A stretch of DNA of 64,000 nt from Desertivirga brevis (GTDB lineage: Bacteria; Bacteroidota; Bacteroidia; Sphingobacteriales; Sphingobacteriaceae): NCBI RefSeq assembly GCF_017355835.1, contig NZ_JAFEWF010000015.1, positions 1 through 64,000 on the forward strand, written 5' to 3'. Shown here piece after piece: positions 41,142 through 48,885 of the stretch (the stretch's first letter is position 1; every line of letters starts with the position of its first letter). The notes beneath the pieces were generated by a model. That model made no database searches, was not told where the DNA came from, and saw nothing but the letters and a program-made list of their open reading frames with translations. A program made the translations under genes and the position numbers.

Positions 41142-41214
41142 AGCGGAAGACGAGGTTCGAACTCGCGACCTATAGCTTGGAAGGCTATCGCTCTACCAAC
41201 TGAGCTACTTCCGC
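41142..41214 (-). tRNA. tRNA-Gly (TCC anticodon)
   Basis: The 73-base cloverleaf has acceptor GCGGAAG/CTTCCGC, anticodon stem ATAGC/GCTAT with loop CTTCCAA, T loop TTCGAAC, and discriminator T. CCA is not encoded. Confidence 0.97.
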
Positions 41215-41243
41215 ATGAACTGGTGAACCTAAATTCACCATTG

Positions 41244-41324
41244 TGGGGAGAGAAGGATTCGAACCTTCGTAGCCGAAGCAGCGGATTTACAGTCCGCCCC
41301 ATTTGACCGCTCTGGTATCTCCCC
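41244..41324 (-). tRNA. tRNA-Tyr (GTA anticodon)
   Basis: The 81-base type II tRNA has acceptor GGGGAGA/TCTCCCC, anticodon stem GCGGA/TCCGC with loop CTGTAAA, a normal short variable arm (TGCTTCGGCTAC), and discriminator A. Its modest variable arm contrasts with the 41-base one at 3410-3519. Confidence 0.97.
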
Positions 41325-41345
41325 AGGGCTTTCTTTTTCGGTCTG

Positions 41346-41376
41346 CGAAGGTACAACTTAAATTGAATAACGCAAA
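41346..41376 (-). promoter_or_regulatory. Internal promoter before tRNA-Tyr
   Basis: The minus strand reads TTTG, 19 bases, TACCTTCG, then CAGACCGAAAA. It lies between tRNA-Thr(TGT) and tRNA-Tyr and can drive the tRNA-Tyr-Gly-Thr-tuf unit. The bases after the -7 element resemble the GCAGTCCCGAAA of the promoters at 144-445. Confidence 0.65.
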
Positions 41377-41395
41377 CTAAAAATTAAAATTTTTG

Positions 41396-41468
<73 letters not shown>

Positions 41469-41547
41469 TTTTAATTTTCTTTTATCCTTTTAAAGAACGC
41501 TCCTTTCATCGTTTTTCTCTTATTGAGAACCTCTCCGAAAGGGAATG

Positions 41548-41577
41548 CAAATCTACGCAAATATTATATCCATCAAA
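41548..41577 (-). promoter_or_regulatory. Promoter of the tRNA-tuf-rpl-rpo cluster
   Basis: The minus strand reads TTTG, 18 bases, TAGATTTG, then CATTCCC. This full consensus match lies 79 bases before tRNA-Thr(TGT). It follows directly on the hpf terminator, marking the beginning of a new unit. Confidence 0.75.
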
Positions 41578-41585
41578 ATTTTTTT

Positions 41586-41618
41586 AAAAAAAAATCCGGC
41601 AGTGAAAACTGCCGGATT
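41586..41618 (-). terminator. Intrinsic terminator of the rpsU-xerC-hpf unit
   Basis: On the minus strand AATCCGGCAGT and ACTGCCGGATT form an 11-bp perfect hairpin with a 4-base loop, followed by a run of T. It begins about 20 bases after the hpf stop. Confidence 0.92.
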
Positions 41619-41639
41619 AATATGCTAAGCAACATAAAG

Positions 41640-41984
41640 CTATGCCCAGGCGTGACCCATATTAATTTCCGCTTTGTAATTAGCCAGCCTTATTCGATTC
41701 TTAGTTTTATGTTTGGTTACCTGTCTTCTCAAGGACTCTACCGCCAGATCCATTGCCTCTTCAAAAGACTTACACTGCTCTTTAACAAAAAGTTGACTAC
41801 CCGGAAGGTTAAGTTTAACCTCTGTTATTTTATTAGCATCATCACCAGTTTTTTCCAGTCGCAGATACACCTCTGCGTTTAGGATACTGTCAGAAAACTG
41901 ATCCAGCTTTTCAGCCTTTCGTTGAATAAAAGCCAACAATTTTTTGTCTGCATTGAAGTGGATAGATTGAACAGAAATTCTCAT
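41640..41984 (-). CDS. hpf: Ribosome hibernation promoting factor (short HPF/RaiA)
   Basis: The 114-residue protein binds the decoding region of idle 30S subunits. The fold is visible as QSIHFNADKKLLAFIQRKAEKLDQF, AEVYLRLEK, EVKLNLPGSQLFVKEQCKSFEEAMDLAVESLRRQVTKHK. It lacks the C-terminal dimerisation domain of long HPF. The start has a strong Shine-Dalgarno sequence (AAGGAGG), rare in this window. It is the last gene of the rpsU-xerC-hpf unit. Confidence 0.9.
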   Translation of the reverse strand: MRISVQSIHFNADKKLLAFIQRKAEKLDQFSDSILNAEVYLRLEKTGDDANKITEVKLNLPGSQLFVKEQCKSFEEAMDLAVESLRRQVTKHKTKNRIRLANYKAEINMGHAWA

Positions 41985-41988
41985 TTTT

Positions 41989-41995
41989 CCTCCTT
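41989..41995 (-). promoter_or_regulatory. Strong Shine-Dalgarno sequence of hpf
   Basis: AAGGAGG lies 4 bases before the hpf ATG, in an A-rich context. Nearly all other starts in the window have no such sequence. It also confirms this start codon. Confidence 0.85.
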
Positions 41996-41998
41996 TTT

Positions 41999-42880
41999 TT
42001 AAGCCCTTGGGTGAGCTTGTTTATAAATTGATTTTAACTTTTCAACAGAATTATGAGTGTAAACTTGAGTAGCAGCCAAACTTGCATGCCCCAGTAACTC
42101 CTTTATTGCGTTTAAATCTGCCCCATTATTTAATAAACTGGTGGCAAAGGAATGCCTCAACACATGCGGACTCTTTTTCTGATTTGTAGTAATATAATCA
42201 AGATACCGCTTTACAATCCTATATATTAAAGTAGGATATGCCCTCTTTCCATCCTTTGTTACGAATAATTGGTCAGGAAGGTTATCAAAATTTTGAAGTT
42301 CACGCAGAGATAAATACTCTTTTATTTCAGAAATAATCTGTGGTGACACAGGAGCTATCCTCTCCTTACTTCTTTTTCCAAGTATTTTAAGGGTATGGTC
42401 AAAAAAATTAACATCTCGCTCCTTAATATTTAAAAGTTCAGCAAGACGAATCCCAGTACCAAACAACAGCTCAATAATTAACTTATCACGCCTTCCTTCG
42501 AAGTCTTCAGCGAAAATGCCCTCACTGTCTAACAGATCATCCATTTTTGACTCATGCACCACAACAGGCAAGCGCTTAGGCGCTTTTAATGCCTTTATTA
42601 ATAAAGTGGGATTTAATTCTACTAACTTCTCCCTTTGAAGGAAGGTATAGAAAGTACGCAATGTCGAAAGCTTACGGTTAATAGTATTTGGAGCAATACT
42701 ATTATTCATCAGGTCAACCATCCAGGAACGAACATCTTGGTGGCCCACCAACAACATATCAGGATTTTGCGATTGAATGAATGTCTGGAATTGTTCCAGG
42801 TCATTCATGTAGGCAGCTATTGTATGCTCTGAGAAACGTTTTTCGTACTGCAGATAACTTTTAAAACGCTCTAAAAACAT
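41999..42880 (-). CDS. xerC: Tyrosine recombinase XerC
   Basis: The 293-residue protein has an N-terminal SAM-like core-binding domain (YLQYEKRFSEHTIAAYMNDLEQF) and a catalytic domain with all key residues. These are Arg145 (GTGIRLAELL), Lys169 (LGKRSKE), His239 and Arg242 (HVLRHSFAT), His265 (LLGHASL) and Tyr274 (QVYTHN). It resolves chromosome dimers at dif. It lies between rpsU and hpf and is not linked to any integrated element. Confidence 0.93.
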   Translation of the reverse strand: MFLERFKSYLQYEKRFSEHTIAAYMNDLEQFQTFIQSQNPDMLLVGHQDVRSWMVDLMNNSIAPNTINRKLSTLRTFYTFLQREKLVELNPTLLIKALKAPKRLPVVVHESKMDDLLDSEGIFAEDFEGRRDKLIIELLFGTGIRLAELLNIKERDVNFFDHTLKILGKRSKERIAPVSPQIISEIKEYLSLRELQNFDNLPDQLFVTKDGKRAYPTLIYRIVKRYLDYITTNQKKSPHVLRHSFATSLLNNGADLNAIKELLGHASLAATQVYTHNSVEKLKSIYKQAHPRA

Positions 42881-42953
42881 AAAAACCTATTTGAATAATG
42901 CAAAAGCAATATACAAATAGGTTAATATTATTTAAAGAAATTTTAAAAAAATC

Positions 42954-43145
42954 TTAAGCAGTCTCCTGAGTAAGAGTTTGTTTATAAACAGCTTTCTTAA
43001 CCACGTTACGACGTGCAACTGATTTCTTTTCGAAAGCCTGGCGACTACGTAATTCTCTTAATACTCCGGTTTTCTCAAATTTCTTCTTGAAGCGCTTTAA
43101 CGCTTTATCTAAAGATTCTCCGTCTTTTACGTTGATAATAATCAT
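42954..43145 (-). CDS. rpsU: 30S ribosomal protein S21
   Basis: The 63-residue basic protein (VKDGESLDKALKRFKKKFEKTGVLRELRSRQAFEKKSVAR) is bS21. In Bacteroidota ribosomes bS21, with bS18 and bS6, occludes the 3' end of 16S rRNA, which explains why most genes lack Shine-Dalgarno sequences. This gene is an exception with AGGAGGT 8 bases before the ATG. It has a growth-type promoter and heads the rpsU-xerC-hpf unit. Confidence 0.95.
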   Translation of the reverse strand: MIIINVKDGESLDKALKRFKKKFEKTGVLRELRSRQAFEKKSVARRNVVKKAVYKQTLTQETA

Positions 43146-43153
43146 GTTCTTAT

Positions 43154-43160
43154 ACCTCCT
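43154..43160 (-). promoter_or_regulatory. Strong Shine-Dalgarno sequence of rpsU
   Basis: AGGAGGT, within AGAGGAGGTA, ends 8 bases before the rpsU ATG. The spacing and complementarity to the 16S 3' end are near ideal. This suggests that ribosomes lacking bS21 translate this message best. Confidence 0.9.
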
Positions 43161-43179
43161 CTCATTTTTTTCGGGACTG

Positions 43180-43208
43180 CAAATTTAAGTAAAATATTAA
43201 CAGTCAAA
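43180..43208 (-). promoter_or_regulatory. Promoter of rpsU
   Basis: The minus strand reads TTTG(AC), 17 bases, TAAATTTG, then GCAGTCCCGAAA. The -7 element is a full match. The transcribed start GCAGTCCCGAAA is identical to that of promoter P2 at the left end of the window. Confidence 0.75.
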
Positions 43209-43261
43209 ACATTAATTTCAAAATAATTAAGAGGACAAAACTTTCAAGCTAATAAACCCGA

Positions 43262-44170
43262 TCAAAAGCTGATATAGGGCGCTATTTTCGCAATTACCTC
43301 ATCATTCAGGAGGAGTACCTTCTTTAAATCCGTCGGCGAGCCATAATTCCCATGTTGCTTCCTGTATTGCACTATAGCATTGATCTGCTTGTAACTTAAG
43401 TAGGGAAACCGCTTCAGGTCTTCAAAACTAGCAGAGTTTACATTCGTCTTTAACACAGCACCTGGTTCCACCATTATTCTATCCTCGAAGCCTTTATACT
43501 TTATTGAATCTAAACCGTAAACCTCAAGCAATTGCTCCTTTTTCCAAAAGCCTCCCAGCCTGCTTCTATATTTAATGATACGACTAGCGAAAGCCGGTCC
43601 TATTCCCCGTAATGTTTCTAGCTCCGCAGAATCAGCCGTATTGATATTAATAATACTTTTCTCCCTTTCTGATAATCTCTTCTCAAATTTCCTGAAAAGC
43701 GGCTTAGTGCGATAAGAATTAGGTATAGCAATGTAAGGCTCAAGGCGATCGTAGTCTTCACTCCGCAATGAGTAAATCTTCTTCAAGTCTTCTTTTCTGT
43801 AGAAACGACCACCCTTGGCCTCATAATTCTTTATAACCTTAACTTGTTTGGCAGAAAGCCCTAAATCCAGCCATTTCGATTCCGGCAAATTATTGGGATT
43901 AAACAAGAAGTACCTGACATTTTTCTTTCTGGTATCTGAAGCCCATTTGCGACGACCATATGCTTTTTCATTTGCCTCGTCTTCATTCACAGCAGAAGCA
44001 AGGAACTCCGCTACCTCTGCCCGGAAACTCGTATCCTGCAAGTCCTTATCCTCTGACTTCAGTTGCAAGTACAGCTCGGGCGTTAGAATAATTAGGACTA
44101 ACAGTACGCATAAAACAATTAGTCCGTTTAATTCTTTCTTGGAAAACTCAAAATACTCTTTCAGATTCAT
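43262..44170 (-). CDS. Helix-hairpin-helix (ComEA-like) membrane protein
   Basis: The 302-residue protein has a membrane helix (LIVLCVLLVLIILTPELYL, about 17-35) and a charged linker. Repeated HhH units follow: WLDLGLSAKQVKVIKNYEAKGG, NINTADSAELETLRGIGPAFASRIIKYR, and NVNSASFEDLKRFPYLSYKQINAIVQYR. ComEA-type HhH domains bind DNA during uptake. The long multi-HhH form in Bacteroidota has no proven role. No other competence gene is adjacent. Confidence 0.85.
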   Translation of the reverse strand: MNLKEYFEFSKKELNGLIVLCVLLVLIILTPELYLQLKSEDKDLQDTSFRAEVAEFLASAVNEDEANEKAYGRRKWASDTRKKNVRYFLFNPNNLPESKWLDLGLSAKQVKVIKNYEAKGGRFYRKEDLKKIYSLRSEDYDRLEPYIAIPNSYRTKPLFRKFEKRLSEREKSIININTADSAELETLRGIGPAFASRIIKYRSRLGGFWKKEQLLEVYGLDSIKYKGFEDRIMVEPGAVLKTNVNSASFEDLKRFPYLSYKQINAIVQYRKQHGNYGSPTDLKKVLLLNDEVIAKIAPYISF

Positions 44171-44198
44171 ATAGATAAGGTTTGAAACGATCCGAGAA

Positions 44199-44747
44199 CT
44201 AGTCTTCCTTACGTTTTAAGTATGGATTTTCAAATTCCGAATTAAACCAAGCCATAGGAATATCCGACTCAAATCGTCCGTTTCTTGAATCTATACGCCG
44301 CTCGAACCGCCCCTCTATCCGGAAATCAATACTTCTATAAAATGAAATCGCTCTGAAATTAGTTTCTCTAACAATCAACTCTACCCTTAATATATCTTTC
44401 CTGTTCGTTTTAATTTCTTGCTGTAAACTTCTAAATAACAGCTTTCCAGCTCCCTTGCCCTGCACCTCCGGAGCGACAACGATAGTAAGATCTGTAAGTA
44501 CATGAGCAAATACACTCTGAGAAGGCTTATAACAATGAATTTCAGCTAAAACATCTTCGGGATCACTGTCTCCATATACCACTAGTTGTATCCCATTATA
44601 TTGTGCCTTTAACATGAAATTTTTGATATAAGCTTCGGATATTTCTTCTTCCAGATGAGATATCCCTCCAACAGTAGCGGCTACCTTCTTATATAGGTTA
44701 AAAATGGCCTGAAAATCCTTACTTTCTGCGGCACGAACTTTAAACAT
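44199..44747 (-). CDS. GNAT-family N-acetyltransferase
   Basis: The 182-residue protein has the GNAT core: FKVRAAESKDFQAIFNLYKK at the start, DLTIVVAPEVQGKGAGKLLFRSL with the acetyl-CoA loop Q-G-K-G-A-G, and VELIVRETNFRAISFYRSIDF in motif B. The substrate is unknown. It lies 11 bases upstream-adjacent to the zinc-ribbon gene and is probably in one unit with it and the HhH gene. Confidence 0.85.
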   Translation of the reverse strand: MFKVRAAESKDFQAIFNLYKKVAATVGGISHLEEEISEAYIKNFMLKAQYNGIQLVVYGDSDPEDVLAEIHCYKPSQSVFAHVLTDLTIVVAPEVQGKGAGKLLFRSLQQEIKTNRKDILRVELIVRETNFRAISFYRSIDFRIEGRFERRIDSRNGRFESDIPMAWFNSEFENPYLKRKED

Positions 44748-44758
44748 TGTAGGGCTTA

Positions 44759-45124
44759 TTATGAGTTCAATGAATCGTTTCTTTTTACTAATAAAATCTC
44801 ATCCTGATTCAGCCTTAAGTAACCGTATTCGTAACAGAAGAAATACTTTGATCCTTTATAAGTCTCGTAGGTGTGAGTGAAATAATTGAAATTGAAGCCT
44901 AATTTTAACATCTTCTCTGATGTTATTTTCAACTTCCCTTCAGGGTTCAGTTTCTGTAAAATAGCCCTATTCCTTTTAAGGATCGCATTTATTTGCTTTA
45001 CCGTCGAACTATCTTCTATTTTAAGCCTATTATTATAATTATTGCGGCATTGATCATCACAGAATTTCTTATCAGATCGTCCTTTTATTGAATTACCGCA
45101 ATCAAGGCAAAAGCGCTCCGTCAT
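44759..45124 (-). CDS. Zinc-ribbon protein of unknown function
   Basis: The 121-residue protein has a four-cysteine zinc site at the N-terminus (Cys6, Cys9, Cys22, Cys26, in FCLDCGNSIKGR and KKFCDDQCRNNYNN). The rest, about 30-121, is a helical then beta-rich part (INAILKRNRAILQKLNP, KMLKLGFNFNYFTHTY) typical of small Bacteroidota proteins of unknown function. It reads leftward, divergent from ssb. Confidence 0.75.
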   Translation of the reverse strand: MTERFCLDCGNSIKGRSDKKFCDDQCRNNYNNRLKIEDSSTVKQINAILKRNRAILQKLNPEGKLKITSEKMLKLGFNFNYFTHTYETYKGSKYFFCYEYGYLRLNQDEILLVKRNDSLNS

Positions 45125-45264
45125 ACTATTTACTTTACATTATCCGTGTACAAACGCTTATAAACGAATAAAAGCGCTTATCAACCGACTAACCCACCCC
45201 CTCCTACTCAACTTTGTATCGTTGAAAGTAAACAAAAACTAATAATATAAAAATAACATATGTC

Positions 45265-45597
45265 ATGAGTAATCTAAGAAACAGTGTAAGACTAATTGGC
45301 CATCTTGGCATCGATCCAGAAATCAAAACTGTTGGCAACAAAAAAGTAGCAAAGCTTTCGATTGCAACAAATACGAATTACAGGAATGAAAATGGGGAAA
45401 AGATAGAAGAAACACAATGGCACAATCTGATACTATGGAATAGAAACGCAATAATTGCTGAGAAGTACCTTTCTAAAGGATCAGAGATAAGCATTGAAGG
45501 TAAGCTTAGCTCGAGAAGTTACACTGATAAAAGCGGAATGAAGAGGTATGTGACCGAAATTGTTGTGAATGATTTATTGCTATTAAGCAAAAAATAG
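45265..45597 (+). CDS. ssb: Single-stranded DNA-binding protein, short form
   Basis: The 110-residue protein is a single OB fold: SVRLIGHLGIDPEIKTVGNKKVAKLSIATN, TQWHNLILWNRNAIIAEKYLSKGSEISIEGKL, and KRYVTEIVVNDLLLLSKK. It ends right after the last strand. The disordered linker and acidic DDDIPF-like tip that recruit repair proteins are missing. That makes it more likely an accessory SSB than the main replication SSB. Confidence 0.9.
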   Translation: MSNLRNSVRLIGHLGIDPEIKTVGNKKVAKLSIATNTNYRNENGEKIEETQWHNLILWNRNAIIAEKYLSKGSEISIEGKLSSRSYTDKSGMKRYVTEIVVNDLLLLSKK

Positions 45598-45611
45598 GCA
45601 GTCGGGAAGCT

Positions 45612-45647
45612 TGAAAAAAGAAGAGGGCTGACTCACGTCAGTCCCTC
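45612..45647 (-). terminator. Terminator of the amtB-porin unit
   Basis: On the minus strand GAGGG-CTGAC and GTCAG-CCCTC (one unpaired base on one side) form a stem with a short loop, followed by TTCTTTTTTC. It lies about 60 bases after the porin stop. Confidence 0.7.
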
Positions 45648-45705
45648 CTCACAACACTAAACCAAAATTAGTTTCGTTCAATGTCAATCTATCGTTTTTT
45701 TGTTT

Positions 45706-46776
45706 TTAGAATGCGTATACCACAGCTAGTGAAAACTGAGAAGCAGATTTTGTATCAGGTGTTCCTACGGCCAGGCTTTCTGGCTTTTTGTAGAAAGAGT
45801 TCACTGATCCGTTGTCAAATCTTACTTCTGGAATAAAAGTTAATCCACCGGCTTTTAAGTTAGCAGAAACGGTAAGTGCAGTTACAGACTCATCAGCTGC
45901 AGGACCGAAGCCCACACCACCATTTTTCTTTGTTTTAAAATATTCACCGCGCAATCCCAAACCAAAGGCAGGAGTTACAGCAACAGAAGGATAAAGCGCT
46001 ACACCAGTATACCCCGCATCATCAGCGCCTTCACCTGCTGACCAATCGGCAACATTCAATCCTAACCTAAATTTCTCTGTAACTTGATACGCTGTAGTTA
46101 AATCAAGGATAGTTCCTGAAGAATACCCAGTTAATACGTTAAAGTAAGCGCTCCAACCCTCTACCGGAGTAACCGATAACTGAGCACCAAAGGTATTTAC
46201 ACCCTGACTAGCATCAGCCTGGTAAACGTTCCATTTATTATTAAATAAACCGGCCATTAAACCCACCTTGCTCGAGATAGCATAATTAGCCTTAATACCT
46301 GCATTTTGGAAAGGACCATTGGTGAACAGGTAGGATGTTGAATAATTAATGTTACCTACTGGTGAAATAACTTCATACCCTACAAACGTACCCATATAAC
46401 CTGCAGTCATAGAGAATTTATCAGTGAAAGCATAAGTAGCATAAAGGTTTTGAATGTGAAATGAGTTTTGATCTGCATTATCTCCATTAAGAATGGATTG
46501 ATATTGCCCTCTCGGCCCGAATGAAACCTCACCCACAAAAGATGCTTTCCCTGTTGATTTTCTTAAGGCGATATCGATCATTCCAAGAGAAACTGAATTT
46601 TGATCAGTTGCAAAGCTTGTAGGTATATTTGGAACTTTTGAAAAATCATATTTATAATATGCATCTACTGATCCAGAAATACTTAAAGGGGTTGAAGTTG
46701 AAGTTGAAGTTGAATCTTGAGCATTTGCATAGCTGGTCGCTGCCAGCGCAATAAGAGCTAGTACTTTTTTAAACAT
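45706..46776 (-). CDS. Outer-membrane porin, BBP2-like
   Basis: The 356-residue protein has a signal peptide (about 1-19, ending ANA), then a Ser-Thr run, then a barrel. Barrel segments include ISGSVDAYYKYDFSK, GMIDIALRKSTGKASFVGEVSFGPRG, NLYATYAFTDKFSMTAGYMGTFVGYEVISP, and the last strand QFSLAVVYAF with terminal Phe. This is the beta-barrel porin-2 type of Bacteroidota. It lies 71 bases behind amtB and is probably co-transcribed, so it may let ammonium or other small solutes cross the outer membrane (inference). Confidence 0.85.
   Translation of the reverse strand: MFKKVLALIALAATSYANAQDSTSTSTSTPLSISGSVDAYYKYDFSKVPNIPTSFATDQNSVSLGMIDIALRKSTGKASFVGEVSFGPRGQYQSILNGDNADQNSFHIQNLYATYAFTDKFSMTAGYMGTFVGYEVISPVGNINYSTSYLFTNGPFQNAGIKANYAISSKVGLMAGLFNNKWNVYQADASQGVNTFGAQLSVTPVEGWSAYFNVLTGYSSGTILDLTTAYQVTEKFRLGLNVADWSAGEGADDAGYTGVALYPSVAVTPAFGLGLRGEYFKTKKNGGVGFGPAADESVTALTVSANLKAGGLTFIPEVRFDNGSVNSFYKKPESLAVGTPDTKSASQFSLAVVYAF
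46691..46714. repeat. Hexanucleotide repeat in the porin gene, four copies of GTTGAA
   Basis: Four exact copies encode the Ser-Thr run just after the signal peptide of the porin. A change in copy number would keep the frame and alter only the linker length. Confidence 0.95.
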
Positions 46777-46847
46777 AATTGAAAAGATTGATTGTTAAAT
46801 AGTGTTTATCGAATGTTGAATAATGATTATGTGCTGAACTTCGAGTG

Positions 46848-48236
46848 TTAGAATTCTTTTACTTCTTTCTCAACTACTACCCCATTTTCAGAAATTAACA
46901 GAGTTCCTTGCACATATTTCTCGTTGTGTTGACTTTCATCAAGTCCTAACTCCTCTTCTTCAGAACTTACACGAATAGGTTGGAACAAGTTGATCAATTT
47001 GAATATAGCATATGAAACAGTAAAGCTGTAAGCCACTACGATCACCATTGCTTTAGCTTGGGTAAGGAAGAAATCAATATTTCCATAGAACCAGCCATCG
47101 TTACCAGCAGCATTTACTGTTTTAGTAGCGAACACACCTGTAAGCAACATACCTACCATACCGCCAAGACCATGGCAAGGGAATACATCAAGCGTATCAT
47201 CAAGAGTAGATTTTTGTTTGTAGTATACTGCAAGGTTTGAAATAATAGCTGCAATAAATCCTATGAAAATACTTTGAGGAATAGCCACAAAACCAGCACC
47301 AGGAGTAATTGCAACAAGTCCGACAACTGCACCGATACAGAAACCTAACACAGAAGGCTTTTTTCCACGGATAACATCGAAGAACATCCAGGATAAACCT
47401 GCTGATGCAGCAGCCGTATTTGTAGTAGCAAAAGCAGACACTGCTAAAGCATTTGCACCAAGAGCAGAACCAGCGTTAAATCCAAACCATCCAAACCAAA
47501 GCAAACCGGTACCTATTAATACATAGGGAATATTTGCTGGTGGAACTTCTTCGTTCGCCATGTGAACTTTACGACGTTTAAGCACTAAGGCTCCTGCTAA
47601 TGCAGCGCAACCTGCTGAAATGTGAACTACCGTTCCTCCCGCGAAATCTAGAGCTCCCATTTTAAACAAGAACCCTTCTGGATGCCAGCTCCAATGAGCC
47701 AAAGGCGCATATACAAATAGGCCGAAAAGAACTATAAAGCTTACATATGAAGTAAATCGGATACGTTCAGCAACTGCCCCAACTACCAATCCTGGAGTTA
47801 TAATGGCAAACATTAATTGGAATAAAGAGAAAAGTGTAAAAGGAATTGTTGGAGCAAGACTCCAGGGAGCACCGGAATTAACGCCTTTGAAAAAAAGAAA
47901 GGTCGATGGGTTTCCGATGATACCATTAATTGACTCTCCGAAACAAAGGCTGAATCCTACTACGATCCATAACACAGTTACTACTCCTGCAGCTACAGTA
48001 CTCTTGATCATGGTTGAAAGAACGTTTTTACGGTGAACCATTCCACCATAAAAGAACGCTAAAGCAGGAGTCATCAAAAATACTAGGGCAGTAGATACAA
48101 TAACCCATGCAATATCAGAGCTATTGTACACTTTACTACCGTCAAAATCCGGAAGTGAGGGAATAAAAAGCGCGGCGATTGCTGCAATCGCTAAGACCAG
48201 AAAAGGTCCGGCTTGTTTTACTACATTTTTACTCAT
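46848..48236 (-). CDS. amtB: Ammonium transporter AmtB
   Basis: The 462-residue Amt-family channel has 11-12 membrane helices. Signature segments include TALVFLMTPALAFFYGGMVHRKNVLSTM, AGGTVVHISAGCAALAGALVLKRRK (first pore His) and LLWFGWFGFNAGSALGANALAV. FPCHGLGGMVGMLLTGVFA carries the second pore His. It starts with an extra N-terminal helix that may act as a signal. In many bacteria glnK (PII) lies next to amtB; here a porin gene takes that position. Confidence 0.95.
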   Translation of the reverse strand: MSKNVVKQAGPFLVLAIAAIAALFIPSLPDFDGSKVYNSSDIAWVIVSTALVFLMTPALAFFYGGMVHRKNVLSTMIKSTVAAGVVTVLWIVVGFSLCFGESINGIIGNPSTFLFFKGVNSGAPWSLAPTIPFTLFSLFQLMFAIITPGLVVGAVAERIRFTSYVSFIVLFGLFVYAPLAHWSWHPEGFLFKMGALDFAGGTVVHISAGCAALAGALVLKRRKVHMANEEVPPANIPYVLIGTGLLWFGWFGFNAGSALGANALAVSAFATTNTAAASAGLSWMFFDVIRGKKPSVLGFCIGAVVGLVAITPGAGFVAIPQSIFIGFIAAIISNLAVYYKQKSTLDDTLDVFPCHGLGGMVGMLLTGVFATKTVNAAGNDGWFYGNIDFFLTQAKAMVIVVAYSFTVSYAIFKLINLFQPIRVSSEEEELGLDESQHNEKYVQGTLLISENGVVVEKEVKEF

Positions 48237-48885
48237 TTTTGGTTGTTATTTTAGTGTTGTTAATAATAAACTGTTGTGATATTTATCATTATGAATGTAA
48301 AAGTAGCAATTTTGAACCAAATTCATAATGTTTTATACTTTTTTTTTAAAAAAAATAGAATAAACACCATCAATAACACAAAAAACAAGCAACAACACAA
48401 CAAAAACACCAAGAACTTAGACCGAAAACGCAAGAAATACAATAAAAAGACCAGACAATACCAGAGTATACTCGAGATAAAATTGGATTAAAACAGAAAA
48501 AACCAAAAGAATCAAGATTCCAAACAGCAAAATCTCGAGAAAATGAGCCTCAGAAAGAAAATTAGAAGAAAAACCTACATGAGCAGAACACTCAAATGGA
48601 GGATGAAAGGAGATTAAGGGCTCTTTCTAACCAACTCCAGTCACAGCCTAAAATTTGCAGATATTATCTTGATATAGGTGACCGAGCCGGAACGGGTACA
48701 GGACCGACGGAAGACCGACGAAGGACCGACGAAGAAACCTTCTGGTCAGAAACAGACAAAATGAATCAATAATGAAAAATGCGGACATTTTCCAATGCTA
48801 ATATCGTATAGGGCTGTTATTAATAGTTAGGTTAAGGTGAAGGCTCAGTATTTAAGTGAGAAATAATTAGAAAGACCAAAGACTA
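48237..48885. other. Intergenic stretch, A-rich, no gene
   Basis: The left half is very A-rich (many AACA, AAAA and ACAAG words), and its only frame is a low-complexity Lys/Asn string. The right half contains three copies of an ACCGACG(A/G)A-type word at about 48699-48735. No promoter matching the full consensus could be assigned to amtB. Confidence 0.6.

Noticed and set aside
41999..42880. Integrase of a mobile element
   Set aside because: The recombinase is in a housekeeping unit between rpsU and hpf and fits XerC; no att sites or cargo are nearby although tRNA genes lie close.
48276..48491. 71-codon plus-strand frame before amtB
   Set aside because: The product is a Lys/Asn/Thr string from A-rich intergenic DNA and lies in the amtB promoter region.
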